Positions 12,193 to 25,300 of a DNA stretch of 64,000 nt are shown here, piece after piece. The position numbers and the translations under genes are program-made. Each line of letters opens with the position of its first letter. The stretch's first letter is position 1. The stretch spans positions 7,287,001 through 7,351,000 of the forward strand of contig OY540813.1 of assembly GCA_961205875.1 (NCBI GenBank), in the 5' to 3' direction. The stretch is from Sialis fuliginosa. Its lineage: Eukaryota; Arthropoda; Insecta; Megaloptera; Sialidae. The notes below the pieces were generated by a model that worked only from the letters and a program-made list of their open reading frames with translations, ran no database searches and was not told the DNA's origin.

Positions 12193-12530
12193 ACAATTGT
12201 ATGTGTTTATCATGATATTTTTATGTGTGGTTAATTTTACAAGAAAATAAATTATATCTAAAATCAAAACCATAAGCATTGCCATTCGACACGTAGGCAT
12301 TTCGGAATCACAAAAAATTCTTACCGATTTGATATTATTATGAATAATACACTGTTCTGTATAATGTTTAGTCTGAATTGATTGTTATGTCCATAAGCGC
12401 CGACTCCGGGAGGGGGGATGGGGCGAACGCTCAACTCGACGTGATTATACGTTTTTGATTTTCTTTCTTATTTTCTTATATTTAAGTTAATAAAATTTTT
12501 AAGTATAATTTCGAAGTATAGATTTCTTTA

Positions 12531-12846
12531 AAAGTATGTTTGTTATATAAAAAATGACGTGAAAAGTTGAAATTTTTAAATCGCAGATCTATATCTTTGA
12601 TCGTTCTCAAGATATATGGTCTCAAAGTTTATATTTTTTCAAAGTTTTGGAGAAAAATAGCCATATCTTTTAAATTGCTTAAGCTTAAGCGTTGGTTATA
12701 TAGAAAACGACGTGAAAAGTAGAAATTTTTAAAGCGCAGATTTGTATCTTTAATCGTTCTCAAGATTTGGCGTCTCAAATTTTAAATTTTTTCAAAGTTT
12801 TGGTGAAAAATAGCCATATTTTTTAAACCGCTTAAGCGCTGGTCGG
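12531..12846 (+). repeat. tandem pair of the 'GACGTGAAAAGT' repeat unit
   Basis: Two units of about 160 bases (12531-12688 and about 12683-12846) each contain ATGACGTGAAAAGT or ACGACGTGAAAAGT, ATCGTTCTCAAGAT, TTTTTTCAAAGTTTTGG, GAAAAATAGCCATAT and a TTAAGC end. The same unit forms the arms of the palindrome at 43860-44561. Non-coding. Confidence 0.8.
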
Positions 12847-15800
12847 AATTGTATATCAAACTTTTCCTTTATAAATATAAAACAAATCATAAGTATCTCA
12901 ATGTGGTTTAGGGCGGAATTGGCATGTTTTGATTCTACATAATTTACCATTTTTCTAGTAATAATAGTAAACTATGCTACTCGATATGTTCTGAACTCTT
13001 TTATTATTTCTGGATGAGTAGACTATTTTTTCACATACTTACCTATATGTACTCATTGTACGTGTACAAGTGTACATATACTTAATAAAGTATAACATAG
13101 ATTGAAAAAATATTTTCGTGTTTGGAAAATTTCAACTCGACATTTGGTTAAATTGTGTGACACATTTGTTTAAAAGTTTGTAATACTCGTTTTTAAATGT
13201 TTACACACACATGGTTTTAAAATGAGTTTAAATTAATTCAGTTACTTGATAATTGAAAGCGTTGGAATGTGTAACAGATTAAATGAAAACAATTGAAATT
13301 ACGATAAAAATATTGTCTATATCAGTGGTTTTTTTTTTACCAATTTTTGGTTAATGAAAACTCATCAGACCACACATTATAAATATCAGCATAATTGAAA
13401 CATTATTAAACTTTTTTATATATTAAAGTTGATGTAAGTACCTGGTGAAAGCAAAAAAATTGAAAATTACATTAAAAATACAATATTAGAGTTTTTTTTA
13501 AATAATTTGTTGCATATTAAATATAGTTTCAAATGTTTTATGAAAGTGCTGGAAATTGGTTGGATAGTTAATTTCATTTTTTTAATAATGTATTTTGGAT
13601 ACCTACTTTAAAACTATATCCTAAAAGGACCGAAACAAACTGCAGGTTCCGAGATTCTCTATGGCTAAATGATTTATTTCTGGTCATTAAATAGTACAAA
13701 AGCTATAAAGTACCAATACAGGTATCTAATTAGATATCTTCAAAAATAATATTGGTATTTAATTCATTAAATATATATATTATAATTCAAATGTTTTTTA
13801 TTACGTTCGAGTTGGCATATTCTACTACGTGTAGTTCTAACCCTTGAACTGGTCCTGGAGTCACTACTGTTTCTACTGGGAAAGATATTAACAACCTGCG
13901 TCTTCACAACGGTTTGGTTTTTATTACTCTTTCAAACTTATAATAATATTATTCTTTATACGGTTTACTTTACATCACTCCGGTAATATCCTTTTCAACT
14001 TTGGATCAACAAATTGTAGCAATTATTCTAGTTTCTGCAATGCATTTTATATTACATTTCTTTAAAGGTTTTGTATCAAAAGAATAAGTTGTTTATTTTT
14101 ATGTATAGTTTTGTATTGTATTCATACATTTCCTTTATTTCGTGTACATATTGTGGAAACTACCCCTTTACGAATAAAAATTACAGAAGTTCTAAAGAAA
14201 AGTAGGGATTGTGATTTAATAATGATACATTTTTCTAATCTAATAAGCAAGAAACTTTTGAAAATATATTATATAAATGTTTTCTTCGACACAGTTATAT
14301 ACATTTAGAAACAAGCCGTGGGTTTAACCCTTGAGGGCCACACAACCAACTTCCCAACACGATATGACATTTTTCCATATAGTTTATGTGAATAATTTTT
14401 TTAATATGTATGTATATGAAAAATTTTAATGGAATAATGTCTAAAGCTTAAAACTTCATGATGTGTTAGAAATTTCAATTCCTTGTCTATTGATAACTGT
14501 TATATTGTTTTTCACAGTTCATTAATGTACACTAATAATAACAACAAAATAAGTTCAATTATCCGTGTTCTGGAAATTGTAGTAATTTAAAAAAAATAAT
14601 ATTCGAACAATATGGATTCTCATGATGCGTAGGAACTTGATATGGATTTTGCTGTTCAGGTTCTTTATTGTAGCATAATAATGTTGCAAAATAGATCGAT
14701 AATGCTCCGCAATCAATTCCATTAGTTTATGAAATATATAATTTTAATTATAACAAATGTTCGAGAGAGAATTAAAGTGACCAGATAAGCAAACTAGAAC
14801 AGCATGTATGTATATAATATTTTGAGTGTATTAATACATCAGAATCAATTACACAGAACATATTATAACGTACACAAGTTTATCTATGCACGCTAGGTCA
14901 AAATAGTTTAGACATGTTTAAACGCAATTAATGATAGTCGTCAGTTCACTGTCCAGCCGGTGCAAGATCTCTGAAATGATGGATTACCGTATAACGATCA
15001 TTACGTTATGTGACAGCAGAACATTTAGTTATAATCCTTGTTTGTGTGGCCCAATGGACGATGATATATTATTGCTTGTATAGAGGTGTGCAATTTGTAA
15101 TGTGTTATTGTGATTGTTTTTTTGTAAACGAATATAGGTAATTACATTGTATATTTTTGTATTTTTAATTAATGTGGTATATAAATATACATAGGTGCAA
15201 TGTTTCTATCATCTGATAATAATCAATACTTGCTAATAAGTCTGTAGGCTCGATATATACAGTTAAAATATTTTTAATTTTTTGAGTCTTGTATACGACG
15301 CGATTTATATTCAAAATGTATTAGTATTTGACACGAAAACTACTGAACCGATTTTAATGAGACTGTCACTGTAGAAAGCTGAAGATTGTAAAATTATTTT
15401 AGACTAGGTATATATTATGTTAATTGAATTAGGTCAGGTCTTTATTATTGCTAGTTTATAATAAAAATACATAAAGAAATAAAAAGTAGTTGTGGTATTA
15501 TTAATATATTTAAACGAAAAATTTATTTTGAATAATTTTGCAGCAATTTATTATAATAAATTGCCCTGTTCGGCACAAGACTTTTTTTATACGAGTATAT
15601 TCAAGATATACTTTCTACTAAGAAATTGAATGTAAATTGTATGACATTAATTGTTGTTTTTGTTAATGTTTGAGATATATTTTAAATCGGTATAAAAATT
15701 TGTCTGTTTAAAAAAATATTGTATACTCTTCTACATCCATAAGAATTAACTAAGATTCTATGTTTTTTTATCAATATTGCTTTAAAACTGTTAAAGTTTG

Positions 15801-16891
15801 ATATGCTACTCTTGAGTTAGTTTAATATTTTTATTTCCGTTACGAAATTGTTTATAACGACAAATGCAATCAAATATTAAATATTATTAATGTCTTTTTT
15901 AAGTATAGTAGGTATCTATATATTTTTATTTGTAAACATAGGTAAGGTATGTTTAGTACCTATGTCACTTTAACTACATACTGTATATTATAGTTATCTT
16001 ATAATAACAAAGCCAAAAACAATTACCCATATATACAACGTAGTAACTGACAGATTTTATTATGACAACATCGAGTCAACTGAGAATTTAATAAAGCGAT
16101 AATTGTTTAATTGAAAAGTTATCACCTATCGCCTCGTCTTCACACAACAGTTATTGACTTTAACTCGAGTTTCTATTCAACACATAACCTATTAAGCCAG
16201 TACATATATCCATTAATATTCATACAGAGATGGGTGTGCATTGTGTCCCTGGGTATAGTTAATTACATAGGAATAGGGGGCTGGTGATCTTCTATTGTTT
16301 GCCATTAGCCGACATCGCTCATGTCGACCGCTAACTTAAATGGACCGATGTACCTTTAATTAATACCTTGGATTAATTTGTTATTACATAATGTCCCTTT
16401 CTGTGCGTAGATTTTGATGAGAATTTTATTATGTACGAATATTGCTGTCGTGGTTTATATTTGCTGTGTAATGGTGATTTTATGTTTATTAAATATTTAA
16501 CATGTTTTGTGACGGAACGGGAAGTTTGGTTATAAATAAAATATTTTATGAGTGTCTCCAAATTACAAGAATTTTCAAGACATAAACGATTTTATAGGAA
16601 CTAAAGATGATAAATTTATGTGAAAAATATCATGATTATTTATAATTACATATAATATATTAAGTACAATTATACTTATATGATCTTTACAAAATTCTGC
16701 ATGTTTAAGTTAATATGAACTATTATAAATCATAATGGTCATACAAAATGTATTATGAATTATGGGGACTAACAGGTCTCTAACATGGGGCCCAGGTTTA
16801 AGGGAGGCCCGACGTGGTTAGTCAACAAGTTTTTTTTTCGTCGTCAAAAAATGACTTTCGTTTCTTAGCAGACCAGGCAACATTTTGTTAT
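12847..16891. other. intergenic DNA with one conserved-looking patch
   Basis: No gene. A decayed non-LTR tail is at about 15325-15450 (AACTACTGAACCGATTTTAA). GC-richer, non-repetitive patches lie at 14895-15075 and 16075-16360, the latter with several TAATTA/TAATTG homeodomain-type cores. Confidence 0.5.
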
Positions 16892-16899
16892 ATAATAAT

Positions 16900-17177
16900 T
16901 AGAGATTGAAAAAATAGTTTTTCAACTATTGCGTAAAAATGCATTTATTGTAATTTTTATTACATATCTCCACCGTTTTCAGAAAACTGGTTTGATTGAA
17001 CACAATTTGAAATCAACTATTTGCAACTACCTTTCCAACTATTTGCGACACTTTTTACTGCTTCGTTTGCACTAATTATTATTAAATCGTAAAAAAACTA
17101 TTTATCAACTATTTTCCGAAAAACAATTCAACTAGTAACTATTTCATTGAAAATAACAACTATTTTTCCAATCTCTA
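16900..17177. mobile_element. hAT-type MITE, copy 2
   Basis: A 278-base copy of the element at 4598-4879, in the same orientation. It is flanked by the exact 8-base duplication ATAATAAT (16892-16899 and 17178-17185). Small indels distinguish the two, including a short deletion between the two CTATTT motifs near 17040. The intact duplications suggest a fairly recent non-autonomous insertion. Confidence 0.88.
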
Positions 17178-17694
17178 ATAATAATTTATTAATATTTTAA
17201 AATTTTAATGAATTTTTTTACAGACAATACTAACATAACACAAGTTAATCAAAGTCAATTTTTTATCGTAGCTTTAGTTCAATGGGCTCTTAAATTAGAT
17301 GCAGCTTGTTATTGATTAAAACAAGTACAAAATCTAATTTGACAAGAAACTTTGGAATGTAATAAAACGTATGTGATTTTGCGATTCCATAAAAATGTAA
17401 ATTAAAACAACAACAAATGTAATAGAAAACGGTCTTTCAACTGTTTCTGAACACCAACGCACATGCAGAGAGATGTAAAAATTGAGAGACATAGTAAATA
17501 GTGGCGAGTTCGTAGATCTAACATACATGCATAGATGTATCACGAACGGATTTGATTTTTTGAGGTTCGCATCTATATAAAAACTCTTGAATTTAATGTT
17601 TGTTACCCAAGAGCCTTTGTTTTGTCTATATTAACTGGACTATTTGTAATAAATGTATATATTTATAATATATTGATCAAATCAATTATACTTA

Positions 17695-17870
17695 TCCGAT
17701 TATCGTCCGGTATTACCAAGTTTTATTAAATTTTGAATTGTATTATCAACAAAACCAAGCATAATACATTTGATTTAAAGGATTTTTAATTTTCTGCACA
17801 ATGTTTTTACAACGCGTTTTATATTGGTACATTTTTCTATGAGAGCCTTGCATTTAACTAAATATGATTT
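17695..17870 (+). repeat. dispersed repeat B, copy 1
   Basis: Shares an ordered set of segments with 45550-45690: GGTATTACCAAGTTT, TGTATTATCAACA, TTTTTAATTTTCTGC, TTTTTACAAC and TACATTTTTC. The copies are strongly diverged, so it is old. Class unknown. Confidence 0.5.
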
Positions 17871-17885
17871 CAATTATATATCATA

Positions 17886-18272
17886 CTAGCTGTGCCCGCG
17901 GCTTCGCTCGCGTGGACTACGGAATTATTATTTAGAATTTTAGAAAAATCAAGTTGAATTATTTTAAATCTTTTTATTCTACATAGTTCTTTACTACATT
18001 ATATTGTTCAATATTTAACAGTTTTGGCAGCGTATTGCAAAAGAATGCTCTGGCGGCAAACTTTTTTCCCTTCTTGATTTACTATTATCGTCCCTGCTAA
18101 TTTCTTATATTACCTAACGTTACAAAATATAGACTTAAACCTGGGAAAAGAACATAATATAAATGAATTAAAAAAACACGTAAATCGGATAAGTAGTTCT
18201 CGAGTGATAAGCGCACTAATCGACAGACAGAGAGACGTTGTGTTTTATAATAATATATATATATGTATATAG
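17886..18272 (+). mobile_element. SINE/RTE-like retroelement copy
   Basis: Begins ACTAGCTGTGCCCGCGGCTT, a start well known in dispersed arthropod retroelements, and continues CGCTCGCGTGG. It ends near CGACAGACAGAGAGACG before a TATATA run. No coding part. Its 3' 280 bases recur at 19125-19415. Confidence 0.7.
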
Positions 18273-19124
18273 ATGTCATTTAAATCACGTTGATATCTAC
18301 ATTACAGGAGTATTTAACGCTATATTATCTTTAAATTGATTGAAAATACCAGGAATAAATCTTATAATCTATGCTAAATCTATAACACAACATTACATCT
18401 ATGGAAAATATACTATTTGTACGACTGTCATCTCATTTCTGACTATGAAACGCCAACATACAAAGATTGTAATGAGGGGAAAACATAATTATCTCTACAA
18501 AGAAGATGAGACTTGGCGAATCTTCTTTGTGTAATTTTCAGAGTTGCGTTTGTCGGACTCGATGGAATATTATTCCTTTTCGGGTGATTTTCTTAGATGG
18601 AGATGGGTATATAGACTTTATTATTATTTTTTATGTCTTGTCATTGACACTTAGTTTCTACAAGTCATTAGTGTAGAGACAATCTTCTTTGCGGTTGGAA
18701 AAAAGTCGGTGTTTCGAGTTTAATTTGATTTTTTTTCCTTCTTAAATAACCAATTTAGTTTTCCTTGTTTTTTATTTTATTTTAACTGTATAAGTTTTGT
18801 AGCTGACATAAAGTTATTATTTTATATTTATATATTCGACTATAGAACAAAAACTTGGCATGTGCAAGGTGAGCTTCGCGTATTAGTGTCGCGTTCCTTA
18901 TAGTTTTACATTTTTTTTTATTGACGTTTTATTTTATAAACGTTAGAATGAGATTTTAATTTTTAGCAAAGTTAAGAACCATTTTATACAAAAAAATGCA
19001 ATTAGTAGGAGTTTAAATATTATCAAAAAGGTAGTAGTGCGCAAGGAATTAAGATTTTCAATAAATTTTTATTTTTAACTATTATTGAAAAAACAAACGT
19101 AAGATCTCGGTATCATTAGCTATA

Positions 19125-19415
19125 CCTCCTATACAGTTATTTACTATATTATTTTGTTTAATATTTAACGGTTTAGGCAGTATATTGCAAAAAAATGTGC
19201 TGGCGGCAAACTTTTTTCCAACTTGATTTACTATTATCGTCTACTTATTCCTTATGTTACCTTACGTGACAAAATATATCCTTTAACCTGGCCAGAGAAC
19301 ATATCTATGAATCTATGAATTAAAAAAAACACACACACGTAATTCGGATAAATGTTTCTCGAGTAATAAGCGCACTAACGGACATTGAGTTTTATATTTA
19401 TAAAGAATAAGTTAT
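19125..19415 (+). mobile_element. SINE/RTE-like retroelement copy, 5'-truncated
   Basis: Matches the 3' part of the copy at 17886-18272 in order: CTATATTATTTTGTTTAATA, TGCTGGCGGCAAACTTTTTT, GATTTACTATTATCGTC, CTCGAGTAATAAGCGCACTA. Lacks the CCCGCGGCTTCGCTCG start, as expected of a truncated retrocopy. By eye about three quarters identical. Confidence 0.7.
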
Positions 19416-19539
19416 GCAAATAAATCGCCCGGTCCTTACTTCAGATTAATCCTGTATACATACACAGACAGACACACACACTCACATCTACTGAATGAAA
19501 CGAATAAAAGTACCATCCGCTTGCGCTGTTCTTAGCGTC

Positions 19540-19720
19540 TTGAGCACGGAAGCGTTCTCGCGGCGATATCACGCCATCCGCGCGCGCGACCCGCTAGCGT
19601 GCCGCGCGAATATAATTCTTAGTTAGCAGAGAGTGCACTCTCACATAAATCACTTACCGCTTTTGTTTCTTGTCCCATTCAATAAATGTGGAGCGCGGGT
19701 TGTTAGCGTTTATCATTGTT
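19540..19720. promoter_or_regulatory. CpG-rich patch with conserved 46-base block, copy 1
   Basis: A GC- and CpG-rich patch (gcgcgcgacccgctagcgtg...) in AT-rich DNA. At 19608-19653 it holds GAATATAATTC, GAGAGTGCACT and ACATAAATCAC at fixed spacing. The same three words at the same spacing occur at 51239-51284. It includes the 8-base palindrome AGTGCACT. The function is unknown; a promoter, enhancer or unknown repeat is possible. Confidence 0.5.
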
Positions 19721-22045
19721 ATTTCTTTAATTGCTCGCGGTGTATGCTTCGTACATTTGAAAATGTTGTTGGTAGCATCTCTTGAGATACTACTAGATGT
19801 GTGTTGTGTATTGTGTGGAAGAAAATTTAGGTAAACTAGTACAAATTATTTAGAAACTACATATTACCTTTATGAATATGAATGTAGTATTAGTAATTTT
19901 ATGATTTTATAATAAATATTTGAGACTATCTACATAACATATTTCTGAATCTGTTTAAAATACATTTTACAGGACCTCTAAGGAAGCTGTAAGTTGTACA
20001 TTCCATATGAAGTTATAATAGTAAAAATAGTACTCAGTTATGGAATACTCTTTCTTTTCTTTTATTTCTACCCTATTGAAAGAAGTACAAACTTCAACCA
20101 CTTAAAATAAAAACAGTGCTAATATTACAATACAGTAGAACTAACGCGGGAAAAAACCTAGTTCCTTGTATTTTTTCCCACTCCGAGTTTTTCCCCTCAC
20201 GCGCATAGAGTGTATACGAATACATATGCGCTTTTACATGTGTAGAATACATATAAAATTAGACACGTGTGCTTTGATAGCAGTTTTTATTATTGTGGAT
20301 TTATTACGCAGATCACAAAATGTCAAACGTGCAGGCGCGGGTTCGGCGAATATTACTATGATTGATCAGAAGGTGGTAAACAATTGAGCAATAATAATGT
20401 GAGAGGCTGGACAATAACGATCAACGGACAGTAGCAATGCAGACAATAATAAATGCGTAGGTTGGGTACATGTACACAGCATCTTTGAGATTAAAAGATT
20501 ACCTACTTATATATACATACTTTTGAATTACGAGAATATTATCTTTGTGAAGTTAGTGTCCCGCAATCTATTATTATTTTAAGAGGCAGAAAATTTCCGG
20601 AAAAAGCAAACAAAGCATTTCTTGCCGTTCGTTGTAAACAGGAAGTCAGTGCGGAAATTATTCCGACTTAAAGCTGTTTCTTCTACAGTCATCACTACAT
20701 AATATATCATGCTTTGTGATGTTTTATCTCCAAGGAGTTCAAATATTGAATCAAGATTAAAATAAATCATTTCCGTTGATCTTATCGTTTTGTTTCGCAT
20801 GTTTCTAACGCGTGTTTCATTATATCTATTGAATTTTGTTAAAATAAAAGTATCTCTTTCAAAAAAGGGTATATGTTGTTCTTGTATCCTTTTTAAGAAT
20901 CTAAAGAATTCTGAGATACTTTATAAAGATGAATAGGTTTTCTTTGTAAATGACACAAGTCAGAAGTCTAACAATCATTGTAGAAGCTTTAAATTTTATT
21001 TAACTTTTAGAATGCGACGTTTATATTGATTTTTTATAAAATTTTTACGTGCTTTGAAACAATCGATTTTTACTTTTTTATACATACATACATGAAATGT
21101 ACTGTATAACATCATCATGAAAAAATTCAAACTCGAGATTTTAACGGAATTACACATATTGGGGGTTTCTGAATCACGTACGACCATTATTGCAATGACG
21201 TCTGTGTATATATATGTGTGTGTGTGTGTCTATCTGTCTGTGTGCCGACCAAGGTAGTTTATTGATATAAATATATGATATATAATATATGAAATTAACT
21301 ATTTATAATCAGTCTTTAACTATCAATGTTATAAATAACATACTTACGTTGAAAGTAAACACCTGGAATAATATTTCAATGGTCTCTTATTTTCACAAAT
21401 AGGTTCAGTATGTTTTACATTTAAGAAAATACTGCACAAGAGAAAAATATAATAAAAGCGTTGTTAACAAAAGAACATACAAACTCGTAGAACATAATTC
21501 ACATTCTAAGCATCACGGCAATCGTACGAGACAAAAGAAATTATTGAAAGAACTGCAAGAACAGACCAAGATTGATGTTGGAATGAATCAACGTATGTTC
21601 GTATAGGTAATTGTAGGAATCCCCATCTACAACTGTACCTGATACAGCGAATATTGACAGCTCACGTTTATTGTTGTGCATGGCCTGTCTGGAAATAACG
21701 ATTGTAAAGAATTGGTTATTATTTGGAAACTGAATTTTTGACTGCATATTCATTTTGATTTCATATTCTATCAAAATTTGAGAGTAAAATAATATTCAAT
21801 AATAACGGAAACATTAATATTGTATTTATTTATAAAAGTTGAGTTTTAATTATGACCGAATGTAAAATATATTTTTAATATTTATTTGTCGTGTACAGAA
21901 TTTTGGAAAATACATAATGATAATTTCTGAAAATAAAATAAGAAAAATATTATCATATTAAACATGAAAAACCAGCGGAAAATTACGATTTTGAAGTGAA
22001 TTTATTTTTAATCAAATTCCATTTTATAAATATTTATCTCATAGT
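19721..22045. other. intergenic DNA, no gene supported
   Basis: Contains an ACACGTGTG E-box patch (about 20260), a weak 73-residue minus-strand frame at 20579-20800 that I could not support as a gene, and a GT/CTGT simple repeat at 21211-21245. Confidence 0.5.
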
Positions 22046-22310
22046 TTTTTGACGTGAATAACGTCTAGTGTTTTAGATACTGGGTAGGCATTTCAGAAAC
22101 TTGTAATGCGCAGAGATAAGTTTTGCGCGCTGGCTCAAATTTAAAATCAGTATATCTCGACACTCAGAGCAGCTACCACGCGAGTTTTGGTCTTAAATTA
22201 TAGATCTCGATTAGATCTATGAGGTACAAGTAAAAATTAAAACATTTAACCAGTTTTGATGAGTAAAAAACTTCATATAAAAAAACAACAAAAAATTAAA
22301 TTTTGTATAT
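22046..22310 (-). repeat. dispersed repeat A, copy 2
   Basis: Inverted relative to the left-edge copy. It runs from TTTTTGACGTGAATAACG through the CTCGACACTCAGAGCAG region to an A/T-rich end. The homology covers the whole left-edge copy with scattered changes. Confidence 0.75.
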
Positions 22311-22977
22311 CCACGATTGCGCTTGTAAATAATAATTAATTAAACAGTATATTAGAATATATTCTCTCCATGAGTCTGAGTTTTATTTAACCCCACTTCT
22401 ACGTATTCACGCCAATCCCTCGACTGTGCATCCCGACATAGTCAAACCCATTTTTAATGAAAATAGTGCACGCGATGGACAAAACAAACACATTATTTAC
22501 AATAGAGTAAAGGTTCTATTGCCAATCTTCCTCCAAAGTGCCACAAACCGGCCCTGCTCGTAATTTATACCTGTCTGTGAATACTGGAGACAGAACACTT
22601 CGCACATACAAAACGAAAATAATAATCTTTGTTCGTTAAAACCTAGTGCGCGGAATCCTCTGGTGTTAGACTTATCAAAGCTTTATCGAGAATCGCAAAG
22701 AGAATCCTAATGATCAGAGGAAAATGTCCGCAAATGTAACAAAAAGTAACATAGATGATATAATATATTTTATTATAACGTATAATTTTAACGTAAGATT
22801 GTGTATTTTTTTATGTTTTTTTATGAAAAAGTTATTTTTTTTATAAATCATTATTGAAGCATAATAACCACACATGGTGAAACTGTATGCAAGCTTAGAG
22901 CAACTAAAGCTCATTATTATGATAATAACATAACCTAATCTCCTGAGGAAAATTATTTATTAATTATTTATAAATTT

Positions 22978-23098
22978 TGCTTCCTCGCAATATCGAATAT
23001 ACGAGAAGCTTTGTGATCGTTTTAGAAAGAGATAAAAAATTGTTCTCCGATTTCAAAATTTTAAATTGATCTTCCCGTTCCAGATCAAGACAAATACT
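22978..23098 (-). repeat. RTE-like 3' tail, copy 1 (inverted)
   Basis: Reverse of the ends at 26195, 54592 and 62553. It contains CTCGCAATATCGAATATACG, AGCTTTGTGATCGTTTTAGA, and CTCCGATTTCAAAATTTTAA. Confidence 0.65.
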
Positions 23099-24307
23099 TT
23101 TTTATACACTCCTTTTAAAAAACAAAATTGTATTTATAACCTCCACATATATATGTATATGTTATAAAAACTAAAATGTGATAACGTCTACTTACTACAA
23201 ACAATAAGTAACAATTATACAATCAGCCATTTCCGAAAACAGACTACACAATTTCCCACATCCCGCATAACCTTTCGAGGTCGTCCGTCAACAAATCCCC
23301 GCTCGCAAGAGATGAATGGCGGGAACACGAGTCTACCGCCGGCAGGTGATGATGGACTGTATTTACAGGCCCGGTGACGTAGCACAAAAATTAGATAGGT
23401 ATTTAATCTTCCACGTTTTTCTGCAATTTATTTTATAGATGCTTTCGTTCCCAGAACGCATAAAATATGAGGCCTGTCCGTAGGCGTTAATCCGTGTATA
23501 TGACAGGCGCGTTACTACCTCCCTATTACTCCCTCATTCCCTTACTACTTCGACATACAGCCTCTCTATCAATCTACCCTTACTTTGCGTAGTATCGATC
23601 TATGAATGATATTGACTATGTAATGAATGTAGAAAATTGAGAGAACTTTAGTATACAAACATACATATGTATTTGAACAATATAAGGTACTGGCACCAGT
23701 TATGGCTGCTATAAGAGCAAGGTTTACTGTTTTTGTAATTGCCGGATTTCCTTTTTGTAATTCTCATGAACTCATGTTACAATTATTTACTAATAAAACA
23801 AGTAACTCTTTATTTAATCAATTTAATTACCAAAGTCAGCAAATATACATATATATATATATATATATTTAAATTATAGCCTTTATTTTGTATCTTTTAA
23901 TTATTCTAAAATTATTTTTATTAATTTGTTTTTATGTTATTTTTTTAGTAATTAATATTTTAAATACATACATAAGAAGAATAATTAATAATATATATTT
24001 CAAATCGTCTTTGCTATTTAAGATCCAATGAATGTTCAGAGCTTGTATATGTGAGGAACAATCTCACACATACACAGTTACACTTACGAGGACGTATATT
24101 GCAGTATTTATTGTAGTTTCGCATGTTGAAGCTCATCTCCAGGCACACATAGCTCTTCATTACCCCAAAGTGAGCTTCTCCATAAATCTCGCAGAGTTGA
24201 AATACCAGAATACAGAATCTGAGATGTATCGTTATATATATATAAATATATATATTATATGTATAATATACATTTTTTTTCCATAAAACGAATTTAAATT
24301 TTTAAAA
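23099..24307. other. intergenic DNA with a GC-richer unique patch
   Basis: No gene. The patch at 23225-23540 is GC-richer and not repeated in the window. It contains an imperfect stem (GCCTGTC at 23472, GACAGGC about 24 bases later). A TA run is at 23849-23870. Confidence 0.5.
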
Positions 24308-24440
24308 ATATTATTGAGATTAAGATATCTGTCTCAAATTTTATTTCCTTCTAAAAGCCTGGCGATGATTCTGTGAATCGAATTTTTATTTAATAAATTT
24401 TGACGGTTAGACAATCAAATTGTTATTATTTTATATAATA
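24308..24440 (+). repeat. Penelope-like end fragment, eroded
   Basis: Contains AGCCTGGCGATGATTCTGTG followed by AATCGAA and TTTAATAAATTTTGACG, in the same order as the reverse strand of 37972-38165. The ribozyme-like core is decayed here. Confidence 0.5.
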
Positions 24441-25290
24441 CTAACGCATTGGACCAGGTGTTACCCGGGTAAATATCCACAAAATCATAGTGACCTAAAA
24501 TATTCAACATGCCCATCCGACATGCCCACCCAATATGCCCACAACACACGGTTTACCATGAATTGTTTTTTTCCGACTAAACAAAACACGACTAAGATTT
24601 TCTTAGTCTATTGATGTTAAATATTAGATTTTCATCAAATATTAATAGCCACGATACTTCACAGAAAAATTATCTAACTATTGGTGAAAACCGCATTGAA
24701 ATCGGTTCAGAGTCTATAAGTCTCATACAAACGAACATTAATTTTATAATAGATACACAAAATACACATACCTATAATATACATATGTATATTTATATCA
24801 TCCCATATCACATGATTGCTAATTAATCTCGAAAAAGGAAAGAAAATTATATAATTTAAAATGAATAACCAAATTGAAATGAAGATAATTTAATATAATT
24901 ATAAGCTGTTTGAATAAAATAAGAGAAAGAAATTTTTTATATTCTGAGAAAAAGCAGTACGAGTTTAAATGATATAAAACGGTTGGTAGCATATGGCGTC
25001 GCAACCCCATTCACATATGAAACAAAAACTCGGCAAATAAATATCAGTACATCGCTTCTGTTTTCCACACAGATATTTTGGGTGGCGAGAGAGAGTGTTC
25101 CACGTGGCATAATACAATTTAAAATATGAGATTGACATTAATCTTGTCTGTGCATATATTTACGGCAAGGAATATGAAAGAAGTCGGGGTGTGCGCCATT
25201 TTTATACGTGGCCCGTAATGAGATACCGTGATGCAAAAAGCATGTTCATCCCAGGCGGCAAACAGCAGATTATGTCTCGGTCCATATATA
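24441..25290. other. AT-rich intergenic DNA, no gene seen
   Basis: Only short low-complexity open frames. No repeat relation was noticed. Confidence 0.5.
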
Positions 25291-25300
25291 TCTGTTTCCC

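Larger units (their letters stand above)
7961..12530. other. intergenic DNA with decayed repeats
   Basis: Apart from the small coding candidates listed separately, I see AT-rich DNA. Fragments that look like old repeats are at 9060-9095 (ttgccgacccctg end) and 12390-12430 (a G-rich 'cgccgactccgggagggggg' segment). No gene is supported. Confidence 0.5.

Noticed and set aside
20579-20800. 73-residue minus-strand frame (MRNKTIRSTEMIYFNLDSIF...)
   Set aside because: Composition is acceptable, but there is no recognised motif, splice signal or second supporting feature; left as non-coding.
23472-23508. Short stem GCCTGTC/GACAGGC
   Set aside because: Only seven pairs with a long unpaired loop; too weak for an RNA gene.
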